Origin: Caldilineae bacterium
GTDB taxonomy: Bacteria > Chloroflexota > Anaerolineae > J102
NCBI GenBank assembly: GCA_011192085.1
Contig: DUEQ01000410.1
Location: 1-11,203 of the forward strand
DNA length: 11,203 nucleotides
Direction: 5' to 3'
Every line of letters starts with the position of its first letter. Within the stretch, counting starts at the first letter, position 1. Under the pieces are notes generated by a model. It was not told the DNA's origin, did not search any database, and saw nothing but the letters and a program-made list of their open reading frames with translations. Shown here in pieces: positions 7,007 through 11,203 of this stretch. The translations under genes and the position numbers were made by a program.

Positions 7007-8056
7007 ATGACCCCTTCCTCGACACCGGACGCGCCACCAGAACAAAGCCGCCGTGGCTGGTGGATCTCGGGCGCGCTGATCCTGGCGCTGCTGACGCTGA
7101 CCGCGCTTTTCGTCGATATGCAGGAGATGCTCCAGGTCATCCGGGGCACGAATCTGGCCCTGGTCCTGGCCGGGATCGCGTTCCTGCTGCTGGGCATCGC
7201 CATCATCGACATGCGTTGGTGGTATCTCCTCAGCCGCCGGGAATCCCTGCGACGGATCGCGCACGTCACCCACGCCAGCTACATCGCGCCCATCCTCACG
7301 CCTATCCCCAACTACATCAGCCGCGTCGTCATCACCAGCGCCGCCGCCGACATCTCCCTCCCCCAGGCGACCACGGGCATGGTGGTGGAGCGGATGATCG
7401 CCCAGATCATGCGCATCTCCGCCATCGTCCTGGCCATCGCTCTGGGCGCGCAATCGGAACTATCGCCAGCCTCCATGGCCCGCAGCGTGGCCATGGCCGT
7501 CGCCGTGCTCATCGCCTACCTGTTGGCCATCCAGTTCGCGGCCCAGGTGACCGCCGCGGTGCACAGGCTGCTGACATGGATGCGGCTGCGCGAGGCGAGG
7601 ATCGAAAAGATCACCGCCATGGTGCGGGACGCGCTCTGCACCAATGTGGGCATGAAGGAGCTGCTCCTCACCCTCGCCATCACCATCGTCATGTGGACCT
7701 TCTTCTTCCTGTTCCACTATCTGGTCATCCTGGCCATGCCTTTGGGGATAGACGCGCACGCCCGGGCCACCATCGCCATGGGCGCGCTGGCGCTGACCCC
7801 TCCCTCCGCGCCCGCCATGCTCGGCATTTATCAGATCTCCCAGATCGGGCCGGGTCTGATCCTGCAATTTGGCAGATTCGAGGACCTGCTACCCTATTCG
7901 CTGCTTCTTTACTTCTTGCAGCTCATCGTGTGGATGGCGCTGACGCTGGTGGGTTTGAGCGCGCTGAAGATACCTTTCATCGCCATCTTCCGCTTCCAAA
8001 ACATCACCCTGGTCTCCGACGATCCCTCTGATTCCCTCTCATCCCCCTGTTCCTGA
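7007..8056 (+). CDS. Flippase-like integral membrane protein (LPG-synthase TM / UPF0104-like)
   Basis: This is a 349-residue polytopic membrane protein. Hydrophobic segments lie at about residues 18-36, 50-68, 132-147, 161-178, 219-244, 252-264 and 297-319. The family call rests on features of the lysylphosphatidylglycerol-synthase transmembrane (flippase-like) domain: DMRWWYLL after the second segment, the PQATTGMVVERMIAQI stretch with Glu128-Arg129, and LTPPSAPAMLGIYQ near 263-276, which takes the place of the usual Pro/Gly-rich loop. The aminoacyl-transferase domain of MprF is absent, so a lipid or lipid-linked substrate transport role is more likely than lipid aminoacylation; the substrate is unknown. 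The start at 7007 is chosen from the extended -10 element directly upstream. The lipoprotein gene follows after six bases, so the two are probably co-transcribed and translationally coupled. It is a divergent member of its family. Confidence 0.75.
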   Translation: MTPSSTPDAPPEQSRRGWWISGALILALLTLTALFVDMQEMLQVIRGTNLALVLAGIAFLLLGIAIIDMRWWYLLSRRESLRRIAHVTHASYIAPILTPIPNYISRVVITSAAADISLPQATTGMVVERMIAQIMRISAIVLAIALGAQSELSPASMARSVAMAVAVLIAYLLAIQFAAQVTAAVHRLLTWMRLREARIEKITAMVRDALCTNVGMKELLLTLAITIVMWTFFFLFHYLVILAMPLGIDAHARATIAMGALALTPPSAPAMLGIYQISQIGPGLILQFGRFEDLLPYSLLLYFLQLIVWMALTLVGLSALKIPFIAIFRFQNITLVSDDPSDSLSSPCS

Positions 8057-8062
8057 CCGCCC

Positions 8063-8968
8063 ATGCCTCGACCCATTCCCATGACGTCACCACGAAAGCG
8101 GCTCCTCCTGCTGATTCTGCTGCTGCCGGGCCTGCTCATGGCCTGCGCCACTCAGCCCGCGCCCACGCCAACCCAGGCTCCAACCGCCCCCGTCTCCACA
8201 CCCCCCGCCGCGGAGCCCACGCCCGCCCAAGCGCCCGAAGTGGAGGATATCGGCATCGCGGCCGCAGACATCGCACTGGACGTGGGAGACCTGGCTGAAA
8301 GCTGGCAGGTGGTGGCCGCGCCCGCCACCCCCTTCGACAACATGCACGCGCCCGGCCCCTCGGGCCTGCCCGCCCACATTCAGGTGCTCTTCAACGGCGT
8401 CAGCGACCCCTGGGCCCGGGAGCCTGGCGCTCCCGTCATCTACATCATCCCCATCGACGCCTACCGCCAGCTTTGGATGGACCACGATAGCCAACAGGTT
8501 CCCGATATCCTGCAAAGGATCGCGACGCTCAGCGCCCAGCTTCCCGAACCGCGGCCCACGCGCGGGCTGCCGGTCCTGCCCCTGGAAGAAACCTACGGCG
8601 TCAATGACTTCGCCACCCAATTGCGCCAGCCTCCCTTGAAAGAAACCAGCGCCAGCAAGATGGGCTTCCGATTCATGGGGCGGTTCGCCATGGACGCCAC
8701 GCCCGTGACCAACGAAGGCTTGCGTTACATCTACCAGGGCGTCACCCGCGACGGCCGCTATCTCATCGCACTTTTCTTCCCCGTCCGCACCGACCAGCTT
8801 CCTGACGGCATCGAAGCGGTTTCGCAGGCCGAGCAGGACGCGTTCAGCCAAAACGGCCTGGGCTATCTGGCCGACAAGGCCCGAGCCCTGGACGCGCTGT
8901 CATCCAGCGCCTGGTCGCCCGATCTGGCGGCCCTGGACGCGCTGGCGGCCTCGTTGCAGATTCGATGA
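8063..8968 (+). CDS. Secreted lipoprotein of unknown function with Pro/Thr-rich linker
   Basis: The 301-residue protein starts with a basic n-region (PRKR), a leucine-rich core and the lipobox LLMAC, so Cys28 is the expected lipidated residue. ATG 8081 would also give a complete signal peptide (Cys22). A low-complexity Pro/Thr/Ala linker covers about residues 31-57, followed by a folded domain. That domain includes VIYIIPIDAYRQL, then RGLPVLPLEETYGVNDFATQ, then EGLRYIYQGVTRDGRYLIAL and FFPVRTDQLPDGIE. This order resembles anonymous lipoproteins common in Chloroflexota and some other phyla, where a 'LPFLP' segment precedes a 'FQGLTDDGKYY' strand pair. That resemblance is from memory, and no function is known to me. 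It follows the flippase-like gene by six bases and ends at or next to the fmt start, so it belongs to the same transcript. It should sit on the outer face of the cytoplasmic membrane. Confidence 0.85.
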   Translation: MPRPIPMTSPRKRLLLLILLLPGLLMACATQPAPTPTQAPTAPVSTPPAAEPTPAQAPEVEDIGIAAADIALDVGDLAESWQVVAAPATPFDNMHAPGPSGLPAHIQVLFNGVSDPWAREPGAPVIYIIPIDAYRQLWMDHDSQQVPDILQRIATLSAQLPEPRPTRGLPVLPLEETYGVNDFATQLRQPPLKETSASKMGFRFMGRFAMDATPVTNEGLRYIYQGVTRDGRYLIALFFPVRTDQLPDGIEAVSQAEQDAFSQNGLGYLADKARALDALSSSAWSPDLAALDALAASLQIR

Positions 8969-9012
8969 ACCCCTGGCCGGTTCTCGCCCACGCTCCCACC
9001 CCCACCCCGCTC

Positions 9013-9957
9013 ATGATCCGAACCATCTTCATGGGAACGCCCGAGATCGCGGTTCCCAGCCTCCAGGCCCTGCTCGCCCATCCTGATGTCGAGGTCGTAG
9101 GCGTGGTCACCCAGCCCGACCGCAAAGGGGGCCGCGGGCGCAAGCTCAAGCCCTCGCCCATCAAGGAGGCCGCGCGGGCCGCGGGCGTCCCCGTCATCCT
9201 GCAACCCGCCCGTCTGCGCGACCCCGACGCGTTCGAGGCCCTGGCCGCGTTGCAACCCGACCTCATCATCGTCACAGCCTACGGCCAGATCCTGCGCCCC
9301 AACGTGTTGGAGCTTCCCCGCTATGGCTGCATCAACGTCCACGCCTCCCTGCTGCCCCGCTGGCGAGGCGCGTCTCCCATCACCGCGGCCATTCTCGCGG
9401 GCGACCCGCTCACCGGCGTCACCATCATGGTCATGGATGAGGGCATGGACACCGGGCCCATCCTCAGCCAACAAGCTGAGCCCATCCGCCCGGATGACAC
9501 CACCGGCAGCCTGAGCCAACGGCTGGGCAAACTGGGCGCGTCCCTGCTCATCGAAACCCTTCCCTGCTACTTGGAGGGCAGAATCCAGCCCAAACCCCAA
9601 CCTAAGGAGGGGGTCACCCTCTGCCGTCTGGTGAAGAAGGCCCACGCCCGCATCGACTGGACCCGGCCCGCGGCCGACATCGAGCGCATGGTGCGGGCCT
9701 ATCAACCCTGGCCGGGCGCATACGCCATCTGGGCGGGCCAGCAACTCAAGATCGGCGCGGCATCGGCGGCCGACGGCGAAGCCCCGCCGGGACAGGTCAT
9801 CGCCTGGGGTAGAAAAGCCGCGGTGGGCTCAGGTCAGGGGGTGTTGGTCATCGAAAGGGCCCAGCTTCCAGGCAAAAAGATGCTGCCCATCGAAGATTTC
9901 CTGCGCGGGCGACCTAATTTCATCGGCGCCATGTTGGAAATGGAAACATCCTCATGA
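9013..9957 (+). CDS. fmt: Methionyl-tRNA formyltransferase
   Basis: The 314-residue product transfers a formyl group from 10-formyltetrahydrofolate to Met-tRNA for translation initiation, in the cytoplasm. It begins MIRTIFMGTPEIAVPSLQAL and contains TQPDRKGGRGRKLKPSPIK, the loop SLLPRWRGASPI, and the catalytic set Asn108, His110 (INVHAS) and Asp146 (DEGMDTGP). These correspond to the Asn-His-Asp triad of the E. coli enzyme, about two residues lower there. The C-terminal tRNA-binding domain is recognisable from RIDWTRPAADIERMVRAYQP to QLPGKKMLPIEDFLRG. An in-frame ATG at 8965 overlaps the lipoprotein stop as ATGA and would add 16 residues (NPWPVLAHAPTPTP after the Met). ATG 9013 is preferred because family members start directly at the first strand, but coupling through 8965 cannot be excluded. 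The usual partner def is not adjacent. The gene overlaps the GH18 start by four bases. Confidence 0.96.
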   Translation: MIRTIFMGTPEIAVPSLQALLAHPDVEVVGVVTQPDRKGGRGRKLKPSPIKEAARAAGVPVILQPARLRDPDAFEALAALQPDLIIVTAYGQILRPNVLELPRYGCINVHASLLPRWRGASPITAAILAGDPLTGVTIMVMDEGMDTGPILSQQAEPIRPDDTTGSLSQRLGKLGASLLIETLPCYLEGRIQPKPQPKEGVTLCRLVKKAHARIDWTRPAADIERMVRAYQPWPGAYAIWAGQQLKIGAASAADGEAPPGQVIAWGRKAAVGSGQGVLVIERAQLPGKKMLPIEDFLRGRPNFIGAMLEMETSS

Positions 9958-11126
9958 ACCCACGACACCGTTTAGGTCTCTCCTCATGGGCGCTGACCCT
10001 TTTTCTGGTCAGCGCCATCCTCGGCGTGGGATTCCATCCTGCCGCGGCCGCGCCCCTGTTCTCCTCGCCCCCTCCCGCGCCCGCGCGGTTGCAGATTTCG
10101 GCCTGGATGCCCACGTCCTGGGATGGTGAGATCGCCCGGGCGTCTTTTCGCGCTCACAGCGACTGGCTGGATGCGCTCAGCCCCTTCTGGTATGGCGTGC
10201 GCCAGGACGGCTCGCTCGCGCCTCTGAAGGGCGCGCGGGATGCCGATCTCCTGGCCGAAGCCCGCTACGCGGGCGTTCGCGTCTTCCCCACCATCAGCAA
10301 CCAATACAACGGCGACCGCATCCACGCCATCCTCAATGACGAAGTCCTGGCGGCCGCTCACCGTCAGGCCATCGTTGACGAGGTGATGCGTTATCAGTAT
10401 GACGGCATCGATCTCGATTATGAGGGGCTGTTGTCCGAGGACAAGGACCTGTTTTCCGCCTGGGTGCAGGCCCTGGCCAGCGATCTCCACGCCCGAGGCA
10501 AATGGCTCACCATCACGGTGCAGGCCAAGACCTTTGACGCGACGGGCTGGGATGGCCCGGGAGCGCAGGATTATCGCGCCCTGGCCGCGACAGCAGACGA
10601 ACTGCGCATCATGACGTATGGCTGGTGTTGGCGCACGGGATGTGTGGGCGGCGATCCGCCCGGCCCCATCGCGCCCGTGCATTGGATGCAGCGGGTGATC
10701 GCTTACGCGAAAACCCAGACCGCGGCGGAAAACATCGTCCTGGGCGTGCATCTCTACGGCTATGACTGGTGGGAGGAGAGCAACTCCCTGGCCCCGCCGA
10801 CGCCCCTGGCCCTGGAGGATATGACGGGCGAGGCCCTGGTATGGGAGCAGGCCGAGGCGTTGAGGCGGACCCATGAGGCCGAGCTGCAATGGTGGGAGGA
10901 GGATGATCGGGGCAAGGTGCAGGAGCCCTGGTTCAGCTACAATGACGACGGCCATGTCGTCGTCTTCGCCAACGCCGACAGCGTCGCCGCCCGCGCCCAA
11001 TTGGCCGCGGAAGAGGGCCTGCGGGGGATCATCTTCTGGCGGCTGGGCGGCGAAGACCCGGCGCTGTGGGATCAGCTGCCCCGGCGGATGCATCGGGCCT
11101 ATCTGCCCACGTTGGTTCGGAAATAG
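9954..11126 (+). CDS. Secreted glycoside hydrolase family 18 protein
   Basis: The 390-residue protein has a signal peptide (WALTLFLVSAILGVGF, with a likely cleavage site in the AAAA stretch near residue 33) and a single GH18 TIM-barrel domain. The family's DxxDxDxE motif is intact as DGIDLDYE, with Asp150, Asp153, Asp155 and the acid/base Glu157. Other barrel strands are recognisable: ISAWMPTSW near the mature start, GVRVFPTISN, LTITVQAK, LRIMTYGW, IVLGVHLYGYDWW and GIIFWRLGG. The set resembles bacterial chitinase-like proteins and the catalytic domain of spore-cortex or cell-wall N-acetylglucosaminidases; no carbohydrate-binding or LysM domain is present. Chitin, peptidoglycan or another GlcNAc polymer could be the substrate. 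Cys225 and Cys230 in GWCWRTGCVGG may form a small disulfide loop. Its ATG overlaps the fmt stop (ATGA, 9954-9957), so it is the last gene of the cluster. GGAAA lies about 15 bases upstream of the ATG. Confidence 0.92.
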   Translation: MNPRHRLGLSSWALTLFLVSAILGVGFHPAAAAPLFSSPPPAPARLQISAWMPTSWDGEIARASFRAHSDWLDALSPFWYGVRQDGSLAPLKGARDADLLAEARYAGVRVFPTISNQYNGDRIHAILNDEVLAAAHRQAIVDEVMRYQYDGIDLDYEGLLSEDKDLFSAWVQALASDLHARGKWLTITVQAKTFDATGWDGPGAQDYRALAATADELRIMTYGWCWRTGCVGGDPPGPIAPVHWMQRVIAYAKTQTAAENIVLGVHLYGYDWWEESNSLAPPTPLALEDMTGEALVWEQAEALRRTHEAELQWWEEDDRGKVQEPWFSYNDDGHVVVFANADSVAARAQLAAEEGLRGIIFWRLGGEDPALWDQLPRRMHRAYLPTLVRK

Positions 11127-11177
11127 GATGATGGATGGTGGACGATAGCGCCCATGCGTCCATCCATCGTCTATCGT
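11127..11177. repeat. Short interlocking repeats after the GH18 gene
   Basis: GATGGATGG (11130-11138) and CCATCCATC (11160-11168) form a 9-base inverted repeat that extends to 12 bases with one G-T pair. ACGATAG (11142-11148) also pairs with CTATCGT (11171-11177). The right arm reads as two degenerate seven-base units, CCATCGT-CTATCGT. There is no clear T-run, so terminator function is uncertain; the units resemble short tandem heptamer repeats found between genes in some Chloroflexota and cyanobacteria (recollection). Confidence 0.5.
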
Positions 11178-11203
11178 TCTTGCGATCTGCTGAAAAAGCA
11201 ATC

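Noticed and set aside
6892-8031. 379-codon plus-strand frame overlapping the flippase-like gene
   Set aside because: It is His/Arg/Pro-rich with no hydrophobic segments, whereas the frame from 7007 gives well-spaced membrane helices and follows a promoter.
9984-11201. 405-codon minus-strand frame opposite the GH18 gene
   Set aside because: The plus frame has the intact DGIDLDYE motif and a signal peptide; the antisense frame has no family features.

Overview
The window looks like a GC-rich chromosomal segment from an uncultivated bacterium, most likely a Chloroflexota (Anaerolineae/Caldilineae-like) lineage. This is inference. It rests on the high GC content, the Pro/Thr-rich linker after the lipoprotein cysteine, the scarcity of Shine-Dalgarno sequences, and the mix of an AOR-family tungstoenzyme, a TgpA-type membrane transglutaminase and an unlinked fmt. 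No rRNA, tRNA, CRISPR array, transposase or phage gene was seen.

Layout: (1) 1-277, minus: the 5' part of a small ferredoxin-fold (dimeric alpha/beta-barrel-like) protein that runs off the left edge. (2) 339-2291, plus: a secreted, C-terminally membrane-anchored protein with TPR-like helices. (3) 2292-2479: a 188-base spacer packed with four consecutive stem-loops. (4) 2480-4840, plus: a TgpA-type transglutaminase-like membrane protein. (5) 4841-5005: a convergent spacer with a perfect 22-base tandem duplication, which may have frameshifted a small membrane ORF. (6) 5006-6850, minus: an AOR-family aldehyde:ferredoxin oxidoreductase. (7) 6851-7006: a divergent promoter region. (8) 7007-11126, plus: a tight four-gene cluster of a flippase-like (LPG-synthase-TM) membrane protein, a lipoprotein, methionyl-tRNA formyltransferase (fmt) and a secreted GH18 glycosidase. 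(9) 11127-11203: short heptamer-like repeats.

The genes of the 7007-11126 cluster are separated by 6 bases, by 44 bases (or a 4-base overlap), and by a 4-base ATGA overlap, so they are probably one transcript. An extended -10 element places the predicted transcription start on the A of the first ATG, which implies a leaderless mRNA. Apart from fmt and the AOR enzyme, most products are membrane or cell-envelope proteins (transglutaminase, TPR anchor protein, flippase-like protein, lipoprotein, GH18 enzyme), so the segment reads as an envelope neighbourhood with housekeeping fmt embedded in it. I see no convincing new defence or mobile system. The most noteworthy points are the hairpin cluster, the leaderless promoter, the 22-base duplication, and substitutions at usually acidic positions in the AOR and transglutaminase proteins.
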